Shown here: positions 1 to 9,331 of the stretch, piece after piece
Numbering within the stretch: the first letter of the stretch is position 1
How the letters are laid out: the number at the start of each line of letters is the position of its first letter
Assembly (NCBI RefSeq): GCF_021165955.1
Contig: NZ_CP088952.1
Coordinates: 372,001-436,000, forward strand
From: Massilia endophytica
Lineage (GTDB): Bacteria > Pseudomonadota > Gammaproteobacteria > Burkholderiales > Burkholderiaceae_D
Length of the DNA stretch: 64,000 nucleotides
Direction: 5' to 3'
The notes under the pieces: model-generated
Database searches by the model: none
What the model saw: only the letters and a program-made list of their open reading frames with translations
What the model was told of the DNA's origin: nothing
Program-made: the position numbers and the translations under genes

Positions 1-2244
1 ATCATTACCGGCAAGAAGCTGGGCATGGGCCTGATGGTGACCGAAGATGCGCCGAAAGCGCGTTCGACCATCACGGCGGAAGAACTGGAAAAGCAGCGTC
101 CCACCGGCAATGCATATGAAGCCCTGGAGATGATGCCAGCGGTGAACAGCTACAACTACGACGCAACCGGCCTGTTCGGCGGCGGCCTGACCCTGCGCGG
201 CTTCAACTCCGACCAGATCGGCGCCACCATCAACGGCGTGCCCGTGAACGACTCCGGCAACTTCGCCGTGTACCCGCAGGAATACGTGGACCAGGAAAAC
301 ACCTGCTCCCAGTTCGTGACCCAGGGTTCCACCGACGTGGACTCCCCGCAGGTTGGCGCCACCGGCGGCAACTTCGGCATCGTGACCTGCAACCCGGAAA
401 ACAAGCAGCGCATCCGCACCATGCTGACGCTGGGCCAGCTCAACATGAGCAAGACCTACCTGCGCGTGGACTCCGGCCTGCTGTCGGACAACCGCTCCAA
501 GTTCTTCATCTCCGCTTCGCACGCCGAAACGGACAAGTGGAAGGGCAAGGGCCAGGGCAAGCGCGACCACATCGACGCCGCCTTCAACTACGACTGGGAC
601 CGCTTCAACTACATTCACGCCACCATTCTGTGGAATGAGGCGATGAACCACAACATCAACAACCTGACCCTGACGGAACTGAACACCAAGGGTTACTACT
701 ACGACTTCTCGGACAACTACCAGGGCCACCTGACCCCTGTGAAGGGCACCGCGCAGAAGGAAGCCACCCAGTCCCCAGCCTACTGGAAACTGGCCGTGAA
801 CCCCTTCAAGAACGCCATCGCTTCGGCCACCGCCAAGTTCCGCCTGAACGAGAACCTGGACGTGAAATTCGTGCCTTACCTGTGGTACGGCTTCGGTAAC
901 GGCGGCGCAGGCCAGCAGCGCGCCCAGTCGGAAACCGGCTTCTACAACTCGACCACCGGCGTGCGCAACGGCGCCAAGGACCTGAACGGCGACGGCGACA
1001 CCCTGGACACCGTCCTGGTGGCGAACGCCAGCGTGACCAAGACCTTCCGTCCTGGCGCCAACCTGGCCCTGACCTACACCATGGGCGACCACCAGATCCT
1101 GGGCGGCGTGTGGTGGGAGCGTGCGCGCCACCAGCAGACCGGCCCGATGGTTCCGCTGACCGGCGACGCGGACCGCGACTGGTACCTGCAGGAAGGCAAG
1201 ATCACCCGTCCGGACGGCAAGTTCGCCCAGAGCCGCGACTGGATCTCGATCTCGACCGCCTACCAGGCGTTCCTGCAAGACACCATCAGCATGTATGACG
1301 ACAAGTTCCAGATCAACGTCGGCATCCGCACCCCGCACGTGAAGCGCGACTTCACGAACTATGGCGATGAGAACAACACCATCATCCCTTACAGCATGGT
1401 TCGCAAGTACAACGACGTGCTGCCGCAGCTGGGCCTGCGCTACCGCCTGACCAACGACGACCAGCTCTTCGCTTCCGTGGCGAAGAACATGAAGGCGCCG
1501 CCGAACTTCGTGTTCGGTAACGTCGGCACCAGCGTCAAGGTCGTCAACGGCGTGCCAACCCTGATCGGCGACGTGAAGGAAGAGACCTCGATCAACACCG
1601 ACATCGGCTACCGTCACCAGGACAAGAACTTCATCGCGTCCGTGACCTTCTTCTTCGTGGACTTCAAGGACCGCCAGGCGACCTCCTTCGACTCCGTGAC
1701 CCAGACCAGCAGCTACACCAACGTTGGCAAGGTGAAGAACAACGGCCTGGAGATCGAAGTGGGCAACACCCCGATCAACGGCTGGTCCTTCTACGGCTCC
1801 ATCGGCCTGAACAACAGCGAGATCAAGGAAAACATGCGCCAGAACGCGACTGCTTTCCTGCCGACCGCTGGCAAGGAAATGATCAACACGCCGAAGAAGA
1901 AAGCCGGCCTGTCGGTTGAATACCAGGACGGCGCATTCTGGACCCGCCTGAAGGCGCGCGCCACCGGCAAGCAGTACACCTCCATGATCAACGACGAATC
2001 CGCACCGGGCTACACCACCTTCGGTATCGACGGCGGCTACACCTTCGCGAACTTCGGCTGGCTGAAGCGTCCGAAGCTGACCTTCAACATCAGCAACATC
2101 ACGGACAAGCAGTACCGCAACGCCTCGTCCAACACGGTCACCAACACCCAGCCAGTGCCGGGCGTCACGACCAGCACCGGCACCCAGCGCTACTACCTGG
2201 GCGCACCGCGCTTCGCGTCGGTCACCCTGTCGGTGGACATCTAA
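1..2244 (+). CDS. TonB-dependent receptor, 5' end outside the window
   Basis: Outer-membrane TonB-dependent receptor. The reading frame is open from base 1 (reads IITGKKLGMGLMV), so the true start, signal peptide and TonB box lie upstream; the ATG at 25 is internal. Visible are the plug domain (EALEMMPAVNSYN, LTLRGFNSDQIGATINGVP) and a long beta-barrel of alternating aromatic strands ending FASVTLSVDI. About 747 residues remain, near full length for the family. The substrate is not readable from sequence. It is followed by a strong terminator and then the exported nuclease operon, so uptake of nucleic-acid breakdown products is possible, but this rests on neighbourhood only. Confidence 0.93.
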   Translation: MITGKKLGMGLMVTEDAPKARSTITAEELEKQRPTGNAYEALEMMPAVNSYNYDATGLFGGGLTLRGFNSDQIGATINGVPVNDSGNFAVYPQEYVDQENTCSQFVTQGSTDVDSPQVGATGGNFGIVTCNPENKQRIRTMLTLGQLNMSKTYLRVDSGLLSDNRSKFFISASHAETDKWKGKGQGKRDHIDAAFNYDWDRFNYIHATILWNEAMNHNINNLTLTELNTKGYYYDFSDNYQGHLTPVKGTAQKEATQSPAYWKLAVNPFKNAIASATAKFRLNENLDVKFVPYLWYGFGNGGAGQQRAQSETGFYNSTTGVRNGAKDLNGDGDTLDTVLVANASVTKTFRPGANLALTYTMGDHQILGGVWWERARHQQTGPMVPLTGDADRDWYLQEGKITRPDGKFAQSRDWISISTAYQAFLQDTISMYDDKFQINVGIRTPHVKRDFTNYGDENNTIIPYSMVRKYNDVLPQLGLRYRLTNDDQLFASVAKNMKAPPNFVFGNVGTSVKVVNGVPTLIGDVKEETSINTDIGYRHQDKNFIASVTFFFVDFKDRQATSFDSVTQTSSYTNVGKVKNNGLEIEVGNTPINGWSFYGSIGLNNSEIKENMRQNATAFLPTAGKEMINTPKKKAGLSVEYQDGAFWTRLKARATGKQYTSMINDESAPGYTTFGIDGGYTFANFGWLKRPKLTFNISNITDKQYRNASSNTVTNTQPVPGVTTSTGTQRYYLGAPRFASVTLSVDI

Positions 2245-2292
2245 TCGGCATTGCGCGCGGCTTGCAGGCCAGGCCGCGCGACCCTTGCTGCA

Positions 2293-2319
2293 ACGGGCCT
2301 TCGGGCCCGTTTTTCTTTT
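2293..2319 (+). terminator. Rho-independent terminator after the TonB receptor
   Basis: Perfect 7-bp stem ACGGGCC/GGCCCGT (2293-2299 and 2304-2310) with a TTCG tetraloop, followed directly by TTTTCTTTT. It lies 48 bases after the receptor stop codon and separates that gene from the nucleotidase operon. Confidence 0.9.
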
Positions 2320-2372
2320 GTAACGCCTTTGTTTCCCGCTCTCTGGGAGCGCCCGATTTGCGCTATGCTGCA

Positions 2373-4073
2373 ATGCTTATGAAGATCCCATTTCACCGCC
2401 TTTCCCTGGCCGCCGCCGCGGTCCTGATTTCGGGCTGCGCCGCCTGGCAGCAGCCGCAAACCGTCGAGGTCAACCTGGTCGCCCTGAACGACCTGCATGG
2501 CCACCTGGAGCCCACCCGCTTCACTTATACCAGCGTGGACAGCAAGGAGCCGCGCACGGTCACGGCGGGCGGCATTCCCATCCTGGCGGGCGCGCTGAAG
2601 GAATGGCGGCGCCAGGACCCGGAACTGCTGCTGGTGGGCGCGGGCGACCTGATCGGCGCGAGCCCGGCGCTGTCCTCGATGTGGGCGGACGAGCCCACCC
2701 TCGCAGCGCTGGACATGCTCGGCCTGTCCGCCACCTCCGTGGGCAACCACGAATTCGACCAGGGCCGCGTGGAACTGCTGCGCCAGCAAAATGGCGGCTG
2801 CGACTCGCCGCGCGCGGACAAGGCCTGCAAGTACGCGGGCCCCCATCCCGGCGCCAAATTCAGCTACCTTGCCGCCAACGTGGTGGACGTGCGCTCGCGC
2901 AAGCCGCTGCTGCCTGCCTACCGCATCCTCGAATCGCATGGCGTGAAGATCGCCTTCATTGGCACGGTGCTGAAGGATACGGCGGAGGTCGTGGCCTCGT
3001 CCGGCATCACCGGCCTCGAATTCATCGACGAGGCGGATGCCGTGAACCGCCTGCTGCCCGAACTGCGCCGCCAGGGCGCGGGCGTGTTCGTGGTGCTGAT
3101 CCACCAGGGCGGGCGCACGAAACAGGAATTTGACCGGCAGTACTGCTCCGACCTCGAAGGCGACATCGTGCCGGTGGTGAAGCGGCTCGATCCGGCCATC
3201 CGCCTGGTCATCAGCGGCCATTCGCACAAGGGCTATCTGTGCGACGTGGACGGCCGCATCGTGACGCAGGCGCAGATGGGCGGGCATATGCTCTCCCGTA
3301 TCAAGCTGACCGTCGACCGCGAGGCCAACAAGCTGACGAACATCGACGCGCACAACGTGGTGATGACCCAGGGTGAGTTCTATCCCGACGCAGGCGCCGA
3401 GGAATTCCTGAAGCAGCTGCGCGAACGCAGCACGCGCGAGCTGGCGAAGCCGGTGGCGCACGTGGGCGCGCCCCTGATCACCCGCGACCGCAAGCGTGGT
3501 GTGGACGAATCGCCCCTCGGCCGCCTGGTGGCCGATGCCACGCTCTTCGCAGGCCGTCCTTACGGCGCGCAGATCGCCTTCATGAACGTGGGCGGCATCC
3601 GCCAAAGCCTGGAAGCGGGAGAGAACAATCTGGTCAACCTGGGCCATGTGCAGGCCGTGCTCCCCTTCGGGAACAGCCTGGTGGTAATGAACCTGACGGG
3701 CGCGCAGATCCGCGGACTCCTTGAGCAGCAGTGGGTTACGGACAAGGCGGAGGTGCGCGGCATCCTGCAGGTGTCGGAAGGCTTCAGCTACCGTTACGAC
3801 CTGCGCCGTCCCGAAGGCGAGCGCGTGATCCCGGGAAGCGTGATGCTGAACGGCGTGCCGCTGGAAGACAATGCCTCCTACCGCGTCGCCGTGAACGCCT
3901 TCCTGGCCGAGGGCGGCGACGCCTTCCCCATGTTCATCAAGGGCAGCAACCGCGTGGAGACCGGCATCCGCGACACCGACTCCCTTGCGCGCTACCTCGT
4001 GAAGCGCGAGCAGGACAAGCGCCTGCCCGGCGCCGTGGCCGATGCGCCGCGTATCCAGCGCGTGACGGAGTAA
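2373..4073 (+). CDS. UshA-like 5'-nucleotidase / metallophosphatase, lipoprotein
   Basis: Predicted to remove phosphate from extracellular nucleotides, giving nucleosides. The start at 2373 (or ATG 2379) gives a lipoprotein signal with lipobox LISGC (Cys22), implying membrane anchoring with the enzyme facing outwards; an upstream in-frame ATG at 2262 would run through the terminator and is rejected. The metallophosphatase domain shows DLHGH, GAGDLIGASP, GNHEFD, LIHQGG and GHSHKG. The C-terminal 5'-nucleotidase domain shows NVGGIRQ, LPFGNSLVVMNLTG and NAFLAEGGDAFP. At 566 aa it is normal for UshA/NT5E-type enzymes. No clear Shine-Dalgarno is seen. It ends 3 bases before the PLD-like gene, so the two are probably co-transcribed. 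Specificity within the family (nucleotidase versus 2',3'-cyclic phosphodiesterase or UDP-sugar hydrolase) cannot be settled here. Confidence 0.92.
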   Translation: MLMKIPFHRLSLAAAAVLISGCAAWQQPQTVEVNLVALNDLHGHLEPTRFTYTSVDSKEPRTVTAGGIPILAGALKEWRRQDPELLLVGAGDLIGASPALSSMWADEPTLAALDMLGLSATSVGNHEFDQGRVELLRQQNGGCDSPRADKACKYAGPHPGAKFSYLAANVVDVRSRKPLLPAYRILESHGVKIAFIGTVLKDTAEVVASSGITGLEFIDEADAVNRLLPELRRQGAGVFVVLIHQGGRTKQEFDRQYCSDLEGDIVPVVKRLDPAIRLVISGHSHKGYLCDVDGRIVTQAQMGGHMLSRIKLTVDREANKLTNIDAHNVVMTQGEFYPDAGAEEFLKQLRERSTRELAKPVAHVGAPLITRDRKRGVDESPLGRLVADATLFAGRPYGAQIAFMNVGGIRQSLEAGENNLVNLGHVQAVLPFGNSLVVMNLTGAQIRGLLEQQWVTDKAEVRGILQVSEGFSYRYDLRRPEGERVIPGSVMLNGVPLEDNASYRVAVNAFLAEGGDAFPMFIKGSNRVETGIRDTDSLARYLVKREQDKRLPGAVADAPRIQRVTE

Positions 4074-4076
4074 GCG

Positions 4077-5291
4077 ATGCGCCGCCTCCTGATTGCAGCC
4101 CTGCTCGCCGCCTGCGGCAGCGCCCATGCCGACTTCCGCATCCCCGGCTTCGAACTGGTGCAGACGGCGCCGGTGGAAACCACGCTGGCCAATGCCGACC
4201 TGCGCGACCCCATCACCGTGTGGTGCGAGATGTTCGACCAGGCGAAGAAGGAGATCGCCATCGGCCAGTTCTACGCCGCCAGCAAACCCGGCGCGCCGTT
4301 CGAAAAAGTAATCGCGCGGCTGGAAGCCGCGGGGCAGCGCGGCGTGAAGATCCGCTTCCTGCTGGACCAGAAAGGCGTGGGCCTGTCCGAGGCGTCCACC
4401 ATCGCGCGCCTGAAGGCCATTCCCAACCTGGAGTTCCGCGTACTGGACTTCAACAAGCTCACCGGCAACGGCATCATCCACGCCAAATACCTCATCGTGG
4501 ACCGTGCCGTCGCCTTCGTGGGCAGCCAGAACTTCGACTGGCGCTCCTTCACGCACATCCACGAAACGGGCCTGCGCGTAAGCGATGCGGCCATGGTCTC
4601 GCAGATCCAGGCCATCTTCGAGCAGGACTGGCAGGCGCAGGGCCAGATCGCGGCAGGGCAGGGCGTGCTGCCGCTGCAGGCCAAGAGCATGGTGGCGCCC
4701 TCGCTGGCGCAGCCGTCGCTGCTGCTGGCGAGTCCCGCGGCCTACAACCCGCCGGGAGTGATCGATTCCGAGACCGCGCTGCCCGCGCTGCTGGCCGAAG
4801 CGAAAGAGGAAGTGCGCATCCAGCTGCTGGACTACGCGCCCCTCAGCTACGGGCCGAAAGGCACGCGGCCCTACTACGCCGTGGTGGACAACGCCGTGCG
4901 CGCGGCCGCCAACCGGGGCGTGAAGATCCGCCTCATGGTCTCCAACTGGAACCTGGAAGCCCCGGCGCAGGCCTACCTGAAGAGCCTTGCCGTGCTGCCG
5001 AACGTGGAGATCCGCGTGGTGACGCTGCCCAAGGCATCGGAAGGCTTCATTCCCTATGCGCGCGTCATCCACAGCAAGACCATGGTCATCGACGGCAAGC
5101 TTGCCTGGGTGGGAACCAGCAACTGGGCGGGCGGCTACTTCGACCTCTCGCGCAACCTGGAAATCGTGCTGCGCAACGAAGACATGGCGCGCCGCCTGGC
5201 GGCAGTGCACGAGCAGGTATGGAGTTCGCAGTACGCCGAGGCGCTCGACATCAACAAACAGTATCCGAAACCGAAGAAGGGTAGCGAATAA
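4077..5291 (+). CDS. Exported PLD3-like phospholipase-D-fold protein (probable nuclease)
   Basis: A 404-aa protein with a signal peptide (MRRLLIAALLAACGSAHA) and two HKD active-site halves: IIHAKYLIVDRAVAFVGSQN and VIHSKTMVIDGKLAWVGTSN. The second half, with SYGPKGTRPYYAVVDNAVR, VKIRLMVSNWN and a final IPYARVIHSKTMV...GTSNWAG block, resembles animal PLD3/PLD4, which are 5' exonucleases on single-stranded nucleic acid, more than cardiolipin synthases. It lacks the N-terminal membrane segments of bacterial cardiolipin synthase. The gene sits between a 5'-nucleotidase and an S1/P1 nuclease with gaps of 3 and 0 bases, which favours a nuclease role in the periplasm or outside the cell. A phospholipase activity is not excluded. 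Confidence 0.88.
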   Translation: MRRLLIAALLAACGSAHADFRIPGFELVQTAPVETTLANADLRDPITVWCEMFDQAKKEIAIGQFYAASKPGAPFEKVIARLEAAGQRGVKIRFLLDQKGVGLSEASTIARLKAIPNLEFRVLDFNKLTGNGIIHAKYLIVDRAVAFVGSQNFDWRSFTHIHETGLRVSDAAMVSQIQAIFEQDWQAQGQIAAGQGVLPLQAKSMVAPSLAQPSLLLASPAAYNPPGVIDSETALPALLAEAKEEVRIQLLDYAPLSYGPKGTRPYYAVVDNAVRAAANRGVKIRLMVSNWNLEAPAQAYLKSLAVLPNVEIRVVTLPKASEGFIPYARVIHSKTMVIDGKLAWVGTSNWAGGYFDLSRNLEIVLRNEDMARRLAAVHEQVWSSQYAEALDINKQYPKPKKGSE

Positions 5292-6350
5292 ATGAAAAAA
5301 CTCGCATGCATCGTGGCGCTGTCCGGCGCCTTCGCCTCGTTTAACGCCATGGCATGGGGTAACGACGGCCACAAGATCGTCGGCGCCATTGCCGACCAGC
5401 TGATCAAGGGCAGCAAGGCCGAGAAGCAGGTGCAGGCGCTGCTGCTGCCGGGCGAAAGCCTGGAGAAGGTCTCGGTATGGGCGGACTGCGTGAAGGGCAG
5501 CTACTGCGGCCCGCAGACACCCGAGATGATGGCCTACACGGCGGCCAATCCCAAGCATAGCGAGTACCACTATACCGATGTGCCCTTCCAGCTGACCGAA
5601 TACCACGACCACGGCGTGGGCACGGCGGAAGACGACATTGTGCAGACGATGAAACAGGCCATCCTCGTCCTGCAGGGCAAGGACACGCCCGCCACCAATC
5701 CGCACAAATTCACCAAGCGCCAGGCGCTGCTGATCCTCGTGCACCAGGCGGGCGACATCCACCAGCCGCTGCACGTGGGCGCGGGCTTCGTCAGCAAGGA
5801 CGGCCAGTTCGTGGTGCCGAAGACCCAGGCGGAGATCGATTCGCTCAACATCTTCGACGCACGCGGTGGCAACAACCTGCTGCTGGACGATGCGAAGATC
5901 GAAGCCACCAGCTCCCAGCTGATTCCGCCGCCGGAAGGCGACGCGAAGCCCTCGACGGCGCCCAAATCCACGACCAAGCCCTTCCACTCCTACTGGGACA
6001 CGACGGTGGTGAACTACGCCATGCGCCGCTCCAGCACGCGCACGCCGCAGCAGTTCGCGCAATGGGCCATCGACAGCAAACCGAACATCCCCGTGAACAC
6101 GGGCGAGGTGGTGAGCTGGCCCTACCAGTGGGCCAACGACGCGCTGGCGGTATCGAAGCTGGCCTATGGCGACGTGAAGATCGGCGCCGTGAGCAAGCAG
6201 ACCAGCCGCAGCACGGGCGAAAGCTACACGGTGTGGGCGCTCTCCGTGCCTGATAACTACCCTGTTCCCTCGTCCGCGATCGCCCGCGAGCAGCTGATCA
6301 AAGGCGGCTACCACCTTGCCTCCATGCTGCAGAAAATCTGGCCGAACTAA
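5292..6350 (+). CDS. S1/P1 nuclease
   Basis: Zinc-dependent nuclease of the S1/P1 family, cutting single-stranded DNA and RNA and usually also removing 3' phosphates. Signal peptide cleavage after AMA (residue 21) leaves Trp22 as the mature N-terminus, which in this family binds zinc through its free amino group; His27 (WGNDGHKIVG) follows. Other ligand motifs seen are SVWADCV, HYTDVP, HQAGDIHQPLHVG and HSYWD. At 352 aa it is of family size. The ATG abuts the preceding TAA directly, giving a translationally linked operon nucleotidase, PLD-like nuclease, S1 nuclease. With these partners the product set would be free nucleosides. Confidence 0.95.
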   Translation: MKKLACIVALSGAFASFNAMAWGNDGHKIVGAIADQLIKGSKAEKQVQALLLPGESLEKVSVWADCVKGSYCGPQTPEMMAYTAANPKHSEYHYTDVPFQLTEYHDHGVGTAEDDIVQTMKQAILVLQGKDTPATNPHKFTKRQALLILVHQAGDIHQPLHVGAGFVSKDGQFVVPKTQAEIDSLNIFDARGGNNLLLDDAKIEATSSQLIPPPEGDAKPSTAPKSTTKPFHSYWDTTVVNYAMRRSSTRTPQQFAQWAIDSKPNIPVNTGEVVSWPYQWANDALAVSKLAYGDVKIGAVSKQTSRSTGESYTVWALSVPDNYPVPSSAIAREQLIKGGYHLASMLQKIWPN

Positions 6351-6368
6351 GCGCCCGGCCCTTTATCG

Positions 6369-7124
6369 TCAGGCTGGCGTGACGCCAATGCCCATCGCGC
6401 GGTAGGGGGCCAGCAGCGCTTCATCGACGCCCTTGTTGACGATGATGTGGTCCACGTTGGCCAGCGGGGCGATGCGGTAAGGGGCCGCCGTGCCAAGCTT
6501 CTCCGGTGACGCCATCACCACCGTGCGCGCCGCCCGCGAGCTGATGGCGCGCTTCATGCGCGCTTCGTCGTAGTCGCCCGTCGTAATGCCCGCTTCCGGG
6601 TGCAGGCTGCATACGCCCATGAAGAAGATGTCGCTGCGGATGTCGCTCACCGCCGCCAGCGCCGCCGCGCCGCTCGTTACCACCGAGTGCTTGAACAGGC
6701 GGCCTCCGATGAGTATCACTTCCACCAGCGGGTGTTCCACCAGCTCCACCGCAACCGACGGACTGTGAGTAACCACTGTCGCGTCCAGCGTGGGCGGCAG
6801 CGCCCGCGCCAGCTGCACGGCCGTGGTGCCGCCGTCGATGAAGACCACCTGCCCGGGAGCGATCATGGCCGCCGCGGCGCGCGCAATGGCGGGCTTGGCA
6901 TCCGTCGAGATACGCTCCCGTGCCGCGAAGTTGGCCTGCGCCGGCGAGGCGGGCAGGGCGCCGCCGTGCACGCGTTCCAGCAGGCCTTCCCTGGCCAGCT
7001 CGCGCAGGTCGCGGCGGATGGTGTCCTCGGAGACACCGAGCGATTCGCTCAGGGTCTTCGCCACGATCTGGCCTTCTTCCTTCAGGATGCGGAGCAGCAG
7101 CTCCTTGCGTTGGCGTGTCAGCAT
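6369..7124 (-). CDS. DeoR-family transcriptional regulator
   Basis: A 251-aa DeoR-type repressor. The N-terminal winged helix contains KTLSESLGVSEDTIRRDLRE and the hinge LLERVHGGALP; the C-terminal sensor domain carries the phosphate-binding FIDGGTTAVQLA motif and NKGVDEALL. Members usually respond to a phosphorylated sugar. The gene is divergent from nudK with a repeat-rich 74-base gap that could be its operator, and it is convergent with the S1 nuclease gene (18-base gap). The effector is unknown; a (deoxy)ribose phosphate would suit the neighbourhood, but this is inference. Confidence 0.93.
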   Translation of the reverse strand: MLTRQRKELLLRILKEEGQIVAKTLSESLGVSEDTIRRDLRELAREGLLERVHGGALPASPAQANFAARERISTDAKPAIARAAAAMIAPGQVVFIDGGTTAVQLARALPPTLDATVVTHSPSVAVELVEHPLVEVILIGGRLFKHSVVTSGAAALAAVSDIRSDIFFMGVCSLHPEAGITTGDYDEARMKRAISSRAARTVVMASPEKLGTAAPYRIAPLANVDHIIVNKGVDEALLAPYRAMGIGVTPA

Positions 7125-7127
7125 GAG

Positions 7128-7170
7128 TGCACGAAATATCTTGAGATTGCACGATATTGCATGATATCGT
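7128..7170. promoter_or_regulatory. Candidate operator between deoR-type gene and nudK
   Basis: Two direct copies of TGCACGA (7128-7134 and 7148-7154) lie exactly 20 bases apart, about two helical turns. The second runs into a perfect inverted repeat ACGATAT/ATATCGT (7151-7157 and 7164-7170). The cluster starts 4 bases upstream of the regulator's start codon and 29 bases before nudK, as expected for an autoregulated divergent operator. Binding by the adjacent DeoR protein is inferred. Confidence 0.55.
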
Positions 7171-7198
7171 AGAAAAACGCAATCACCCGGAGCTGGCC

Positions 7199-7780
7199 AT
7201 GCACGTACGCATCAACAAAGTGGAAACCCTGTCGGACGACTGGTATGTCCTGCGCAAAACGACCTTCGACTACCGCCGCCGCAACGGCAGCTGGCAGACC
7301 ATGTCGCGCGAGACTTATGACCGCGGCCACGGCGCCGTGATCCTGCTGGTGAACCGGGAGCGGCGCACGGTGCTGCTGGTGCGCCAGTTCCGCTTCCCGG
7401 CCTACGGCTACGGCGGCACGCACGACGGTTTCCTGATCGAGGCGCCCGCCGGACTGCTGGATGCAGCCACGCCTGAGGAACGCATACGCGCCGAGGTGCA
7501 GGAGGAAACCGGCTACCGCGTCGAGCAGGTGCGCAAGGTGTTCGAAGCCTTTATGAGCCCCGGTTCGGTGACGGAGCGCCTGCATTTCTTTGTGGCCGAT
7601 TACGATGCGGCTTCCCGCCTTGACGAAGGCGGCGGCGTGGAGGAGGAGGGGGAGGATATCGAGGTGCTGGAACTGGGCATAGAACGCGCAGTGGCCATGA
7701 TCCAGGAGGGCGCCATCGAGGACGGCAAGACCATCATGCTGCTGCAATACGCCCAGCTTCACCTGTTTGGCGCTGCCTGA
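7199..7780 (+). CDS. nudK: Nudix hydrolase, GDP-mannose pyrophosphatase NudK type
   Basis: A 193-aa Nudix enzyme closely following the layout of E. coli NudK, which hydrolyses GDP-mannose and related nucleotide sugars. Landmarks are ETYDRGHGAVILLVN, LLVRQFRFPAYGYGG, the Nudix helix GLLDAATPEERIRAEVQEET, FMSPGSVTERLHFFVA, EDIEVLEL and the C-terminal DGKTIMLLQY. The start at 7199 is chosen over 7157 because a GGAG (7189-7192) lies 6 bases upstream and homology begins there; the longer form would run through the operator repeats. Divergent from the DeoR regulator. The exact nucleotide-sugar substrate is inferred from family likeness. Confidence 0.88.
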   Translation: MHVRINKVETLSDDWYVLRKTTFDYRRRNGSWQTMSRETYDRGHGAVILLVNRERRTVLLVRQFRFPAYGYGGTHDGFLIEAPAGLLDAATPEERIRAEVQEETGYRVEQVRKVFEAFMSPGSVTERLHFFVADYDAASRLDEGGGVEEEGEDIEVLELGIERAVAMIQEGAIEDGKTIMLLQYAQLHLFGAA

Positions 7781-7828
7781 AACGCAGATGTTCTAGAATC
7801 GGCCGGACATCAACAACAGGAGGACGCA

Positions 7829-8131
7829 ATGAAATATGTCATCGCAGCAAGCCTGCTGTCAGTGGTGGGAATGGCCGCGCACGCCGCCACGCCCGAGGAG
7901 CTGGCGAAGTCGAAGAACTGCATGGCCTGCCACGCCATCGACAAGAAGATGGTGGGACCGGCTTATAAGGACGTCGCGGCCAAGTACAAGGGCCAGAAGG
8001 GCGCCGAGGACAAGCTGGTGCAGAAGGTGCTGAAGGGCGGTTCAGGCACCTGGGGCGCCGTGCCGATGCCGCCGAATGCGGTGTCGGACGCAGAGGCGCA
8101 TGCGCTGGTGAAGTGGGTGCTATCGATGTGA
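7829..8131 (+). CDS. Class I cytochrome c (c-551/c-552 type)
   Basis: A 100-aa exported monohaem cytochrome c. The signal peptide ends MAAHA; the haem site is C31-M-A-C34-H35 and the distal ligand is Met80 in AVPMPPN. Length and order match small periplasmic electron carriers that feed terminal oxidases. A strong AGGAGG precedes the ATG. It has no evident link to its neighbours. The IS110 element begins about 57 bases downstream of its stop codon. Confidence 0.93.
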   Translation: MKYVIAASLLSVVGMAAHAATPEELAKSKNCMACHAIDKKMVGPAYKDVAAKYKGQKGAEDKLVQKVLKGGSGTWGAVPMPPNAVSDAEAHALVKWVLSM

Positions 8132-8184
8132 AGCCGGCAACTGTGTTCGGTGGCCGACTGAGGTACCGGGGACAGACCCCCTGA

Positions 8185-9300
<1,116 letters not shown>

Positions 9301-9331
9301 TTAATCAAGACAGTTGCTGTCCCCTCTGTTA

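Noticed and set aside
2241..6314. Very long open frame on the minus strand opposite the nuclease operon
   Set aside because: It mirrors three well-supported plus-strand genes, has His/Arg/Ala-rich shadow composition and no domain, ribosome site or family match; long antisense frames are common at this GC content.
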